A stretch of 64,000 nt of DNA. Source: UBA11591 sp040220895. Its GTDB lineage: Bacteria; Bacteroidota; Bacteroidia; Flavobacteriales_E; Vicingaceae. Under the pieces are notes generated by a model. That model did no database searches. It saw only the letters and a list, made by a program, of their open reading frames with translations, and was not told where the DNA came from. Location: positions 186,001 to 250,000 of the forward strand of contig JAVJVY010000020.1 of the NCBI GenBank assembly GCA_040220895.1. The letters run 5' to 3'. Positions 34,877 to 43,638 of this stretch are shown in pieces. Positions within the stretch are counted from its first letter, which is position 1. Each line of letters begins with the position of its first letter. Made by a program: the position numbers and the translations under genes.

Positions 34877-36220
34877 CTAGAAGCCAATTACTGCTTCTAC
34901 AGTGAAGCCATGGAAATTACCATTATAGTATTTTTCCAAGGATGTGAAATCACCGTAATCCTGAGTAGTGTAGTTCATTTTAGCTAAGACCCCAGGGGCA
35001 ATAAACCACCCAAAACCGGCTTGGATTCTAGTGATCGTAATCGGTTGGTCATCTTCAACACTTCGTTCCCCACTGACGCTGTTATAGCGTGCTCCAATGT
35101 AGAAGTCTTCCTTTTCTCCCAGTCGGTAGATCACTTCGCCACCAAGTTGGTTGTATTGACGAGTGGCGAATTCACCATCCGCATTCACTTCACCATTGTT
35201 CTGTCCGTCTGCGATCTCATAGGTTCCGAAGAACTCCAGTCCATTGTACTTTAGGAATACGTTGAACATGCTAGCTGCAATTCTATTGCTCATACCAGGG
35301 TTCCAACGACCACTGGTGAATTGGCTATCGTAACTTGTATTCGCTACACCACCTCGGCCTGCAGTTTGCTCCGCTTCCATCATGTAGTAATACCTGGAAC
35401 CTCCGCGGTCGCCACTGTAAAGTGTGTTGCGAAGAGACTTCATGGCATTGTAATGAGAAGCTGTCACCCTCCAGCGTAATCCGTCTTCGGGATCCTTTTC
35501 ATAACCGATCTTTCCGTAGAAACTTGGGTCATGAGTGTTAGCCTGAAATGATGCAACGTCAGGCTTGATCAAACCTTCTGAGACACCAAGCATGGTAATA
35601 ATTCCATTCTTCCTCCAGTAGATCTCACCAGCCACTTCCGTGGTAAAGGCATCCATAATGTAGTTGCCAACAAAGGGGTTGTACAGCGCATTTGCGTTGT
35701 CCGACCTCATGAAGTGGGCGTCACCGTAGTTAATCTCCATGTGACCGATCTTAATGGTCACATTTTCCATCAGATTGTCAATGGTAGAGTTGTTTAGGCA
35801 AGTCAACTTATCGAACTGGATGTATCCACCTTTTACCCAAGCTTCTGGGTGATGGCGGGCAGATAAATAAGTCACCAAGTGCACCCGAATACCATCTTCC
35901 AATTGAACATCAAAGTTCATATTGGCCGTTGCCAGGTTGAATCCATTGTTTACATGGATCAACTTAGTCAATGAGGTAAGCGAGTCTTCGGCTACTTCAT
36001 TTGAATGCCACATGGCTTGGTACTGTTGTGTCAAGTGACCTCCCAACTTTACATATAAGCCGTTGAAAGGTGTGTCGTCCTGGACAGGTGTCTCGAATAT
36101 TCCGACACCTCTTTGATCATTGTGCCTGAAGAATTGCATTTCCTTTTCCTGACCGTAAGCCTGGAAAGACAGTGCCGCAATCCCTACAAAAGCAAGTGCA
36201 TAATTAAGTTTTCTGTTCAT
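34877..36220 (-). CDS. Outer-membrane porin-like beta-barrel protein
   Basis: 447 residues with a signal peptide (NYALAFVGIAALSFQAYGQ). The rest has alternating hydrophobic and polar residues typical of barrel strands, with GGHLTQQYQAMWH and IKIGHMEINYGDAHF. The last residue is phenylalanine (VEAVIGF), the usual barrel-assembly end. A general or substrate-specific porin is likely; the substrate is unknown. It lies 21 bases after the YceI-like gene and shares its transcript. A terminator follows. Confidence 0.8.
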   Translation of the reverse strand: MNRKLNYALAFVGIAALSFQAYGQEKEMQFFRHNDQRGVGIFETPVQDDTPFNGLYVKLGGHLTQQYQAMWHSNEVAEDSLTSLTKLIHVNNGFNLATANMNFDVQLEDGIRVHLVTYLSARHHPEAWVKGGYIQFDKLTCLNNSTIDNLMENVTIKIGHMEINYGDAHFMRSDNANALYNPFVGNYIMDAFTTEVAGEIYWRKNGIITMLGVSEGLIKPDVASFQANTHDPSFYGKIGYEKDPEDGLRWRVTASHYNAMKSLRNTLYSGDRGGSRYYYMMEAEQTAGRGGVANTSYDSQFTSGRWNPGMSNRIAASMFNVFLKYNGLEFFGTYEIADGQNNGEVNADGEFATRQYNQLGGEVIYRLGEKEDFYIGARYNSVSGERSVEDDQPITITRIQAGFGWFIAPGVLAKMNYTTQDYGDFTSLEKYYNGNFHGFTVEAVIGF

Positions 36221-36241
36221 GGCATTGAGTTTAATTAATAA

Positions 36242-36826
36242 TTAAGAGTAAATGATTTTAAATATGATGGTGATCTCGTCACCTGTTTTAATGGTACCGA
36301 AAACGGCTGTTGGAGGATCCACTTTAAAATCGGTCATGTTAAAGACCGTTTTTCCAATGAATTGAACACCGCCCTCAGACGTTTTCTTTGCAGCAACTTT
36401 AAGGTCAATATCTTTGGCGAAACCCGCCACTGTCAATGTTCCCTTAGTTACAAATATGGTTGATTCCTCATCTTTAGAAGCTGCAGACCGTTCTACGCTG
36501 TTCAACTTAAAGTTGATCTTGGGATATTTATCAGAAGACAAGGCTTTATAAGTGTTGTCATCCATTCCTGACTTACCACTCTTAAGTCCATTCACAATAA
36601 CGTTGAATACCAAATTATCGACGCTCGTAACCTTTGAATTCTCAATAGTTGCCTGACAATTCCCGGTCATTTTTTCTGCAACGATCTCCCAATCGTGCAA
36701 TGAAGAGGTTCCGTATATGGTCATGTCCGAACCGTCGGTAACCACACTTAAATTTTCTTGTGCAAAGACATTATTAATTATCCCTGCCATCAGAAAACCG
36801 ATCAACAATAGTCCTATCTTTTTCAT
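36242..36826 (-). CDS. YceI-like periplasmic protein (1)
   Basis: 194 residues from ATG 36826, where the signal peptide begins (KKIGLLLIGFLMAGIINNVFAQ); the frame is open to 36895 but that start lies about at the predicted transcription start. The YceI lipocalin-like fold is suggested by TIYGTSSLHDWEIVAEKMTG, KYPKINFKLNSVE, and KTVFNMTDFKVDPP. YceI proteins bind isoprenoid-type lipids in the periplasm. It is the first gene of a porin operon. Confidence 0.85.
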   Translation of the reverse strand: MKKIGLLLIGFLMAGIINNVFAQENLSVVTDGSDMTIYGTSSLHDWEIVAEKMTGNCQATIENSKVTSVDNLVFNVIVNGLKSGKSGMDDNTYKALSSDKYPKINFKLNSVERSAASKDEESTIFVTKGTLTVAGFAKDIDLKVAAKKTSEGGVQFIGKTVFNMTDFKVDPPTAVFGTIKTGDEITIIFKIIYS

Positions 36827-36899
36827 GAGAGTTTTAGTAGTTTTTGTATCGGATCCAGTGTACATTTCTGAATCTCTCTTTTCTTTTAAATTCATATTT

Positions 36900-36907
36900 C
36901 AAAAGTA
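36900..36907 (-). promoter_or_regulatory. -7 box TACTTTTG for the YceI-porin operon
   Basis: Exact TAnnTTTG on the minus strand, 73 bases before the ATG at 36826. This predicts a leader of about 65 bases. The best TTTG upstream is only nine bases away, so no proper -33 is seen. Confidence 0.5.
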
Positions 36908-37007
36908 AATTCCGTACAAAGTCTTGGGTTGAGATTACGCAAGTTCAGAGATGATATTAGTCAGTATATTGTCTGACATTTTATTATGGAAACTTGGGGA
37001 AAAGCTG

Positions 37008-37613
37008 TTAATTGGACAAAACGAAGTGAAAGCCGATCTCAAGAATAGGATCAACAGTGACCATTCCAAACATCAAACTCGGAGGACTTAAGCAAAAATC
37101 GGTCATGTAAACCGAGAACAATCCGGTGACAAAAAGGTTGTTTTCCGACAGTGTGCTTTTCGCATTTATCGAGTAGACTTTTTTTACCCCGGCAACCGTC
37201 AGGTGCACAAGGGCTTTGACTTTCACTTCTTCGCCATCTTTTTCGGGCCTGCATTCAAAATGAAGTTCGTGGATCTCCATTAAAATTTCCGGGTGTTCTT
37301 TGGATTTTATGGTATGGCGAAAATCCTTGTTCATCAAGATGTTGCCGCAATCGAATCCACATGATTCGAGGCTCAACGTCGCATTAGATAGCACAATGGC
37401 GTTTTTTTCAAAATCGCCCTCTACCACAAGACCTCTGCATGAAATGTCTTGCTGGTAAATGCAAGTAAAACCGGTCACATTGGAACTTCCGCTGATCACA
37501 ACTTCACTTTCACTGCCAAAACTCAATTTGAGTTTTCCCTGCTCAAAACCGGGCCGCTGTGCAAATAATAAAGTTGGAAAAAGAAAGAGTATGAAAAGAC
37601 GAATCAAGTTCAT
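37008..37613 (-). CDS. YceI-like secreted protein (2)
   Basis: 201 residues with a signal peptide (LIRLFILFLFPTLLFAQ). SSNVTGFTCIYQQDISC and KEHPEILMEIHELHFEC follow the YceI-type strand pattern, and VYMTDFCLSPPSLMFG matches the end of the first YceI-like protein. It carries five or six cysteines, more than its neighbour. Its start overlaps the stop of the GroES-like gene by four bases. Binding partner unknown. Confidence 0.75.
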   Translation of the reverse strand: MNLIRLFILFLFPTLLFAQRPGFEQGKLKLSFGSESEVVISGSSNVTGFTCIYQQDISCRGLVVEGDFEKNAIVLSNATLSLESCGFDCGNILMNKDFRHTIKSKEHPEILMEIHELHFECRPEKDGEEVKVKALVHLTVAGVKKVYSINAKSTLSENNLFVTGLFSVYMTDFCLSPPSLMFGMVTVDPILEIGFHFVLSN

Positions 37614-37990
37614 TCGAAAATCTTTTCTCCTCTGAATAACATCAAAATGGAAGATTGAGACACTATAACATAACGTTCAAGTTTAATATCGATTTCATAC
37701 CCCGCGTTTTGCAAATACACAGCCAGATCGCCTGGACGCGGTTGTATGGGAACATACTTGACTTCTTCTTTTTCCATCCAAGGCTCGTCCATATCTGAAA
37801 CCGCAGGTATCGGGTAACCCGGACCTGTCTTCATGACAAATCCGGTATGAATCTTTTCTTTTTCTGAAATCCCGGGAGGTAGATATAAACCCGAAGTGGT
37901 TTTATTCGGATGAGATTCCGGTTTGATCAATACCCGGTCTCCAATCATCATGACTTCGCTTAAGTCCACCGTATCAATTATCCTTACCAT
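37610..37990 (-). CDS. GroES-like co-chaperonin-fold protein
   Basis: 126 residues. MIGDRVLIKPESHPNKTTSGLYLPPG near the start follows the GroES pattern DRVLIKP...TxxGixLP. VVKTGPG-like spacing recurs as GFVMKTGPGYPIPA, and a longer loop (DMDEPWMEKEEVKYVPIQP) follows. GDLAVYLQNAGYEIDI is like the GroES strand GDxVlf. It is longer than GroES (about 95) and has an acidic insertion, and no groEL is nearby, so it is more likely a specialised relative. It overlaps the second YceI-like gene. Confidence 0.75.
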   Translation of the reverse strand: MVRIIDTVDLSEVMMIGDRVLIKPESHPNKTTSGLYLPPGISEKEKIHTGFVMKTGPGYPIPAVSDMDEPWMEKEEVKYVPIQPRPGDLAVYLQNAGYEIDIKLERYVIVSQSSILMLFRGEKIFE

Positions 37991-38052
37991 GCATTAAATT
38001 CTCGAGGCACGAATATAGGTACGAAGCTCAGATCTAAAGAAAATTCAATGAA

Positions 38053-39510
38053 TTATTTAATCAAAAGGCGCTGCGTTGCCGTCGAACCGCTATGGATTAG
38101 ACTTAAGAAATACACACCCCTTTCTATATTGCTCACATCAATGCGTTCTTCATGGGCCACTTTCCCCGAAGTAATTCTACTTCCCTGAATAGAAAATAAC
38201 TCCCATGCAGCGCTTTGACCATTCAAGCCACTGCACAATACCTGAATGTAATCGCTCGATGGGTTGGGTTGAATAGAAAAATCAATGCCCTTCGTTGAAT
38301 TTTCTATACCAATAGTGGGATCGGTCAGTTTGAGTGAAAGCGTGGTCTGAGATTCACATCCACCATTGCGAACCGTCAATTTTACCGAATAGGTGCTGTA
38401 AGTTGGATAGACATGAGAAGGGTTTCTTGTCACCGACCCATTTGATCCATCACCAAAGTTCCAATTCCACTGCTTAGCATCGGTTGACTGGTCTTTAAAA
38501 TTTACCAACAAGCCTTGAGCCGTTGAAGTGAAACTTGCATTTAAAGTGGGTTCCTCAACAAGAATGGTTGTATCGTCTAGGCACGAACCCGTCCAGTTAT
38601 TAAAAACGGCGCTGAGTTTTACCGGGTAGCTCGCTATGGATGAATACGAATGTTGTCCATCAACTTTATTTTCAAGAGCCGATCCATCACCATAATCCCA
38701 TGTGAAGTTATCGGCCAATGTTCCATCTATTTGCTCTGGAGAAAATTGCGGATTCAACACATGTGTGGATGTATTGATAAAATCATAAGGCAGGCCATTA
38801 CCAATGCAAGAAGTTGATCCACCTTCAAAATTCGCATTCAATTTGTACCCAAGAACGGGCTCTATGTAGAAATCTGCATCGAAGGTGACACCCCCCACAT
38901 TTATGTTGGTTACCCAACCAGTACTGACCTTGATAGAACTGTTAAACTGGCCATTTCCATCGCCACTTACCCAATCGTTAGAAGCAAAAACCATCGTGGT
39001 TGAATTTGTGGTTTCAACTGTAATTACAAAGTCAGCCAATAACTGGATCGGGTTTTGAAAGGTTACTTTTTGAAGATTAGGTGCCAACCAAATTGGGAAT
39101 CCCGTATTGAGCGTCTTACTAACTGTAGCAAGCGGCAGCCCGGCTGGGCGATTATCCGTAGCATTAGAGTAATATACACGCACGTTCACAGGGGTGCTGT
39201 TTGACAAGGCATAGGCATAAAAGTTCACACCATAGAGCCAAACGGTATCATCGATCGTATATTTTAACCCCGCACCGGTAACTCCGGAAGGAACGATGTT
39301 TATATAATTAAATGAGGTGGCATTGTACTGAGCATAATACAAAGTGTCGACCCCACAACTCGTCGATTTATTGTTGTGCACTCTTCTCGATTCGAAGTTC
39401 TTCCTAAAGGAGCTTTTCACCGAGGAGCCTTCTTGTGTCAGCTGTGCATTCAACTGTCCGAAGGCGGTGAGTAAGATCAGGGTCAAAGTAATCTGTAAAG
39501 TGCGTAGCAT
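38053..39510 (-). CDS. Secreted PKD-domain protein with type IX sorting tail
   Basis: 485 residues. Signal peptide (TLQITLTLILLTAFGQLNAQ). Two PKD domains are clear, one with DYGDGSALEN and one with NFGDGSNGSV followed by HVYPTYSTYSV. The last 75 residues form a Por/type IX secretion sorting domain (IQPNPSSDYIQV, IERGVYFLSLI, QRLLIK). It should be exported through the outer membrane. The N-terminal 200 residues look like a beta-sandwich; the substrate or binding target is unknown. Confidence 0.85.
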   Translation of the reverse strand: MLRTLQITLTLILLTAFGQLNAQLTQEGSSVKSSFRKNFESRRVHNNKSTSCGVDTLYYAQYNATSFNYINIVPSGVTGAGLKYTIDDTVWLYGVNFYAYALSNSTPVNVRVYYSNATDNRPAGLPLATVSKTLNTGFPIWLAPNLQKVTFQNPIQLLADFVITVETTNSTTMVFASNDWVSGDGNGQFNSSIKVSTGWVTNINVGGVTFDADFYIEPVLGYKLNANFEGGSTSCIGNGLPYDFINTSTHVLNPQFSPEQIDGTLADNFTWDYGDGSALENKVDGQHSYSSIASYPVKLSAVFNNWTGSCLDDTTILVEEPTLNASFTSTAQGLLVNFKDQSTDAKQWNWNFGDGSNGSVTRNPSHVYPTYSTYSVKLTVRNGGCESQTTLSLKLTDPTIGIENSTKGIDFSIQPNPSSDYIQVLCSGLNGQSAAWELFSIQGSRITSGKVAHEERIDVSNIERGVYFLSLIHSGSTATQRLLIK

Positions 39511-39601
39511 GCGTTAAATGATTGTTAAATAAAAGTACGAAATATTTAAAAAGGGATTAAAATCACTAATTTCATCCAAACATAAGAATCAAGTATACGA
39601 A

Positions 39602-40219
39602 ATGGAAAACCATCCCAGCCAGGGTTTGTATAAAAAAGGACTGGAATCTGCCAAAAAAAAGGATTACGAAAAAGCGGTACGCTATTTTGACAAGGCCATT
39701 TCTTCAAATCCAACTGATGCTGACTCCTTTAGCGAAAGAGGTGTCGCTAAATTTCATTTGAAGGACCTTAAAGGCTCTTTGGAAGATATGAATCGATCCC
39801 TTGAATTGGAACCTGAGAATGCCTACCGATATGCCAGCCGCGCTTACATTCGCGAACAACACGGCGATACCCAAGGTGCAATTGACGACTATAAAAAAGC
39901 CATAGAATTGGATCCGGAAAATGCCGTATCTCACAATAATCTCGGCCTTTTGGAAGAAAAACTAGGCTATATGCGTCAAGCACAAACGCGTTTTAAATTG
40001 GCCGATGAATTGGCTGAAGACAGCGAAATGATCGAAGAGGAGATTCGGGAAGAATACCAACGCAGTCAGTTGATACAAAATTTACTGAGTGAATTAAATA
40101 TTCCGCGGGAGATTGACGAAAAAGAGACCTATTGGACTTATTTGAGAAGTCTTTTCAATTCAAAAGAAAGGAGAAGGGATTACTTCCGTTTTTTGCGCGA
40201 TATCTTTAAAAAAGGCTGA
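39602..40219 (+). CDS. Tetratricopeptide repeat protein
   Basis: 205 residues, no signal peptide. Four TPR units fill residues about 8-140 (GLESAKKKDYEKAVRYFDKAI, then AYIREQHGDTQGAIDDYKKAIE). The C-terminal 60 residues are charged and helical. It should be a cytoplasmic scaffold for protein interaction; the partner is unknown. It is a single gene, convergent with the cyclophilin gene. Confidence 0.85.
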   Translation: MENHPSQGLYKKGLESAKKKDYEKAVRYFDKAISSNPTDADSFSERGVAKFHLKDLKGSLEDMNRSLELEPENAYRYASRAYIREQHGDTQGAIDDYKKAIELDPENAVSHNNLGLLEEKLGYMRQAQTRFKLADELAEDSEMIEEEIREEYQRSQLIQNLLSELNIPREIDEKETYWTYLRSLFNSKERRRDYFRFLRDIFKKG

Positions 40220-40224
40220 TCCCG

Positions 40225-40662
40225 TTATTCCTGTTTAACAACCACTTCTTCCATTACATCACCCTCGACTATTTTATCGATAACATCCAACCCTTCAATG
40301 ACTTTGCCAAAGCAAGTGTGATTTTTGTCCAGGTGTGAAGTATTGTTCCTGCTGTGGCAAATAAAAAATTGGGACCCGCCGGTATTTCTTCCGGCATGAG
40401 CCATTGAAAGCACTCCCTTGTCGTGGTATTGGTTTTCACCATCCAATTCGCAATCAATGCTGTAGCCAGGGCCACCCATGCCCGTTCCGTCAGGGCATCC
40501 ACCTTGAATTACAAAATCAGGGATGACGCGGTGAAAGGTTAAACCGTTGTAAAATCCTTTTTTAGTAAGATCTAAGAAGTTTTTAACCGTTCTTGGGGCA
40601 TCCTTTTCGTAAAATTCAACCGTCATGGTACCCTTATTGGTTCTTATTTCTGCTTTAGACAT
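40225..40662 (-). CDS. Cyclophilin-type peptidyl-prolyl isomerase
   Basis: 145 residues, no signal peptide, so cytoplasmic. The catalytic arginine is in TFHRVIPDFVIQGG; GGPGYSIDCELDG, SMAHAGRNTGGSQFFIC, and HLDKNHTCFGKVIEGLDV follow. It catalyses cis-trans proline isomerisation. It lies six bases after the 473-residue gene upstream, so they form an operon. Confidence 0.92.
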   Translation of the reverse strand: MSKAEIRTNKGTMTVEFYEKDAPRTVKNFLDLTKKGFYNGLTFHRVIPDFVIQGGCPDGTGMGGPGYSIDCELDGENQYHDKGVLSMAHAGRNTGGSQFFICHSRNNTSHLDKNHTCFGKVIEGLDVIDKIVEGDVMEEVVVKQE

Positions 40663-40668
40663 GTAGTA

Positions 40669-42090
40669 TTAATTTTTAACCTGCAAGGACTCGTCATAAC
40701 CGAACAGTAATTTTTCTTTTATTATGCTTCGTGCTTTTTCCGGCACCATGCTCATCCATTGTTCATCACCTTCCTTGATCATCTTTAATACCTCTCTGGA
40801 GAAAATGGCCAGGAATTCCGGATTGTATTCGTCCAGATCAACGATGCGGTGATTTTGCAGCAAGTAATCGTAAAGAGGGCGCATTCTGGGATGAATATTG
40901 ATATTCTTGCTGGTCAGCAGCTGGTCATTCTTGCTTTCCTGAAATGGGTACAAGAACATTTTCAGGTCTCTGGTAAATAGTATGCCGAAGGCCTCGAGTA
41001 TTCCCCCATTTAGATTGCGATAATATTTTTCATTAAAAATATCATTCACACTATTAACCCCTAAGATGAGTCCCAGTCTAGCCTTGGTATACCTACTGAA
41101 ATATTCAATGAGTCGATAATACATCTGGTAATTCGAAATCAACACGGTATAACCAAGTGAGCACATTAATTCTGCCCTGTCCAGAAAGTCCTGCTCGTCA
41201 ATATCACCAGAAGCCTTGAGGTTATTAAGGGTGATCTCAAATAATTTAATGACATTCTCTTCTTCGACCTTCGGCTCTTCGATAAATTTTTTGTACCCAT
41301 TTTCGAGCATATCGAGATTCACCTTGGTCACGGGACGGAAACTTCCACGCAATGCAAGGATATTCTTTTTATATAAGACCTCTGAAGGATGAAGGTTGTT
41401 TCCGTCAGGTCCAAACATGACAGCGTCGGTCATGCCGTGCTTAACCAACTGCAAACTCAAAAGTCTGTTGTCAACATCTTCAAAATCAGGACCTTCGAGA
41501 TTGATCATGTCGATCTCTATTTTATCCCTGCTCAGGTTGTCATACAGACTGAGGACCATCTCAATGGGATCATAATAATTGTAACAGGCGTAAATCACAT
41601 TCAGCCCAAGCAAACCGATGGCTTCCTGCTGCAAGCCTGCATCATTATCCTTAAGGTTAAAATGAAGAATGAGATCATTGGGATTGGTTTCAGCGTCTAA
41701 CTGATAACGTATTCCCATCCAACCATGACCCTTGTCCGTTTTATCATAGTTGATCGTAGCGACAGTGTCCGCAAATGAAAAGAATTTGGTATGTGGGTGG
41801 TTTGTTCGATCTAATCGCTCTTCCATGAGTTGGTATTCATGGACAATCATTTTCTTTAACCTCGATTTACAGACGTATTGATTGGTTCGCTCCTTGCCAT
41901 AAATCGCGTCACTAAAATCCTTGTCATAAGCAGACATGGCTTTGGCTATTGTTCCAGAAGCACCACCGGCTCTGAAAAAATGACGAACCACTTCCTGACC
42001 TGCGCCGATTTCGGCAAAGGTTCCGTAAATGTTGGAATCTAAGTTGATTGATAAAGCCTTGCGTTTCGGCGATGGCGCTACTTTAGTCAT
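40669..42090 (-). CDS. Conserved cytoplasmic protein of unknown function
   Basis: 473 residues with no signal peptide or membrane segment. GTFAEIGAGQEVVRHFFRAGG, then ASGTIAKAMSAYDKDF and SDAIYG make up a conserved N-terminus. It has been labelled nicotinate-nucleotide adenylyltransferase or TonB receptor in some automatic annotation as far as I recall; the sequence supports neither, with no HxGH motif and no barrel. A central region with LHFNLKDNDAG and MFGPDGNNLHPSEVLY may be an enzyme core. Operon with the cyclophilin gene. Confidence 0.7.
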   Translation of the reverse strand: MTKVAPSPKRKALSINLDSNIYGTFAEIGAGQEVVRHFFRAGGASGTIAKAMSAYDKDFSDAIYGKERTNQYVCKSRLKKMIVHEYQLMEERLDRTNHPHTKFFSFADTVATINYDKTDKGHGWMGIRYQLDAETNPNDLILHFNLKDNDAGLQQEAIGLLGLNVIYACYNYYDPIEMVLSLYDNLSRDKIEIDMINLEGPDFEDVDNRLLSLQLVKHGMTDAVMFGPDGNNLHPSEVLYKKNILALRGSFRPVTKVNLDMLENGYKKFIEEPKVEEENVIKLFEITLNNLKASGDIDEQDFLDRAELMCSLGYTVLISNYQMYYRLIEYFSRYTKARLGLILGVNSVNDIFNEKYYRNLNGGILEAFGILFTRDLKMFLYPFQESKNDQLLTSKNINIHPRMRPLYDYLLQNHRIVDLDEYNPEFLAIFSREVLKMIKEGDEQWMSMVPEKARSIIKEKLLFGYDESLQVKN

Positions 42091-42235
42091 TGTCTTTTCG
42101 TATCCTCTACGTTAGAAACGATTTTGATCGAGAAATGTTTCCTAATTCCCGAATTTTGGGCAAGTTTAGGATTATAATCATTGTGATAACTCCCTTTGTC
42201 TGACTTTTTGCTGACAAATCCGTATTACAGAAGTT

Positions 42236-43024
42236 CTAATTGGCCGTTTGCGGGACATTATCTCTGGTAAAGGTGAATCCATTTTCAGAGCTAAGGGCCT
42301 CATTAAAATAATATCCATGGAATTCTATTCCCTTGATATCTTCGGATCTATCAAGCCCATGTGTGATTATTTGATTTGCCATTTGACCCCTGGCCTTCTT
42401 TGCCCAGGTCATGACTGCTTTATACTGACCATTTTTTAAATCAAGGAATTGAACCTCGATCATTTTAGCCTTGAGCAACTTTTTGTCAATCACTTTGGCG
42501 TATTCCTTTGAAGCTAGATTGATCAGTGTTGGGTTTTGATCCTCCTTTAGTTCGGAATTCAGTTGATCCGTCACCTTTTTTGACCAAAAATCATAGAGAT
42601 TTCGTGCCTTTCGATTGATCGTCAATGAAGAGCCCATTTCAAGCCTGTATGGCTGTATTGCGTCCATGGGTTTCAGCAAACCATAAAGCCCAGACAATAT
42701 TCTTAAATGGCGTTGCCCAAACTGCAATTGAACTTCTGAGAAGCTCTGAGCCTGCAATCCCCGATAAACTTCGCCGTCAAAGGCAAAAACGGCCGCATTC
42801 TTTTCATTGTTCTCGCACTGCGGATTCCATCGTTGATTTCTGTCAAAATTCAAATGGGCAATGTCCGCATTGATGCGCATCATTTTGCCCAGTTTTCCTG
42901 CAGAAATCTTTTTTAGTTTTTGCATGATCTCGTCAGATTCCATTACAAAGTTGGGGTCAGAAAGATCAGTGACTACCGGTTGTGAAAAATTCATGCTTTT
43001 GGCCGGTGACAGTATGCTTATCAT
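42236..43024 (-). CDS. yaaA: YaaA family peroxide stress protein
   Basis: 262 residues. SILSPAKSMNFSQP, FDGEVYRGL, LRILSGLYGLLKPMDAIQPYRLEMG, and NLASKEYAKVI are family hallmarks of UPF0246/DUF328. E. coli YaaA lowers free iron and limits Fenton damage under H2O2 stress. It starts 13 bases after the DUF4174 gene stop, in the same transcript. Confidence 0.92.
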   Translation of the reverse strand: MISILSPAKSMNFSQPVVTDLSDPNFVMESDEIMQKLKKISAGKLGKMMRINADIAHLNFDRNQRWNPQCENNEKNAAVFAFDGEVYRGLQAQSFSEVQLQFGQRHLRILSGLYGLLKPMDAIQPYRLEMGSSLTINRKARNLYDFWSKKVTDQLNSELKEDQNPTLINLASKEYAKVIDKKLLKAKMIEVQFLDLKNGQYKAVMTWAKKARGQMANQIITHGLDRSEDIKGIEFHGYYFNEALSSENGFTFTRDNVPQTAN

Positions 43025-43036
43025 GATTATAAAGAC

Positions 43037-43612
43037 TTATTCATATTCTAGAAATGAGGATAATTTGTCAAATTTTCCTTCGGAATATTTTCCGGAGGTG
43101 TGGTATGAAATCTTGCCACTTGGGTCAATGGCAAACAAATGGGGTACACGAATGTCTTTCACGCCCAATAGTTCGGCAATCCTGGCACCGTCAGAATCTG
43201 TCAATACTACATTTGGAAAACATTCTTCGAACACATTCTCTTTCAATTCTGATTCAACCTTTTTCTTGAAGTTGACATTGGCTTTATTGAAACAAATTAC
43301 CAAAAGAACTTCTGTGTCATATACCATGGAACCAAGAGAGGTAGAGTCAATCATTTCATAATAGATAGGTTCGATCCAAGTTTGCAGTGCGTCCTGAACC
43401 TGATTGGAAAAAGCAAAACCCAGCAATATCTTTCGACCAAAAAAATCGTCTGGAATTAGTCGGCCTTCTCCATTCAGATCAGTAGCCTCAAATTGCGGCA
43501 GTTGATTTTGAGCGTACACCTTTGCCTGAAAAAAGGGCCCGCAAATCAACAAGGTTACCAAGAGCAGTTTGTTCGTGGTCAGAGACCTCAATATGTGTTG
43601 AGCTTTGTTCAA
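43037..43612 (-). CDS. DUF4174 secreted thioredoxin-fold protein
   Basis: 191 residues. The open frame begins with a TTG at 43612; a later TTG before TTNKLLLVTLLICG would give a shorter, more standard signal peptide ending at VYAQ. The mature part resembles DUF4174, a thioredoxin-like fold without a CxxC active site: NVVLTDSDGARIAELLGV and RVPHLFAIDPSGKISYHTSG. Such proteins are likely ligand binders rather than redox enzymes. It precedes yaaA by 12 bases. Confidence 0.7.
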   Translation of the reverse strand: MNKAQHILRSLTTNKLLLVTLLICGPFFQAKVYAQNQLPQFEATDLNGEGRLIPDDFFGRKILLGFAFSNQVQDALQTWIEPIYYEMIDSTSLGSMVYDTEVLLVICFNKANVNFKKKVESELKENVFEECFPNVVLTDSDGARIAELLGVKDIRVPHLFAIDPSGKISYHTSGKYSEGKFDKLSSFLEYE

Positions 43613-43638
43613 TTTTTCTTAATATCGCTATAAATTGA

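Noticed and set aside
36827..36895. Longer N-terminus for the first YceI-like protein
   Set aside because: The signal peptide starts at ATG 36826, and the earlier start falls about at the predicted transcription start.
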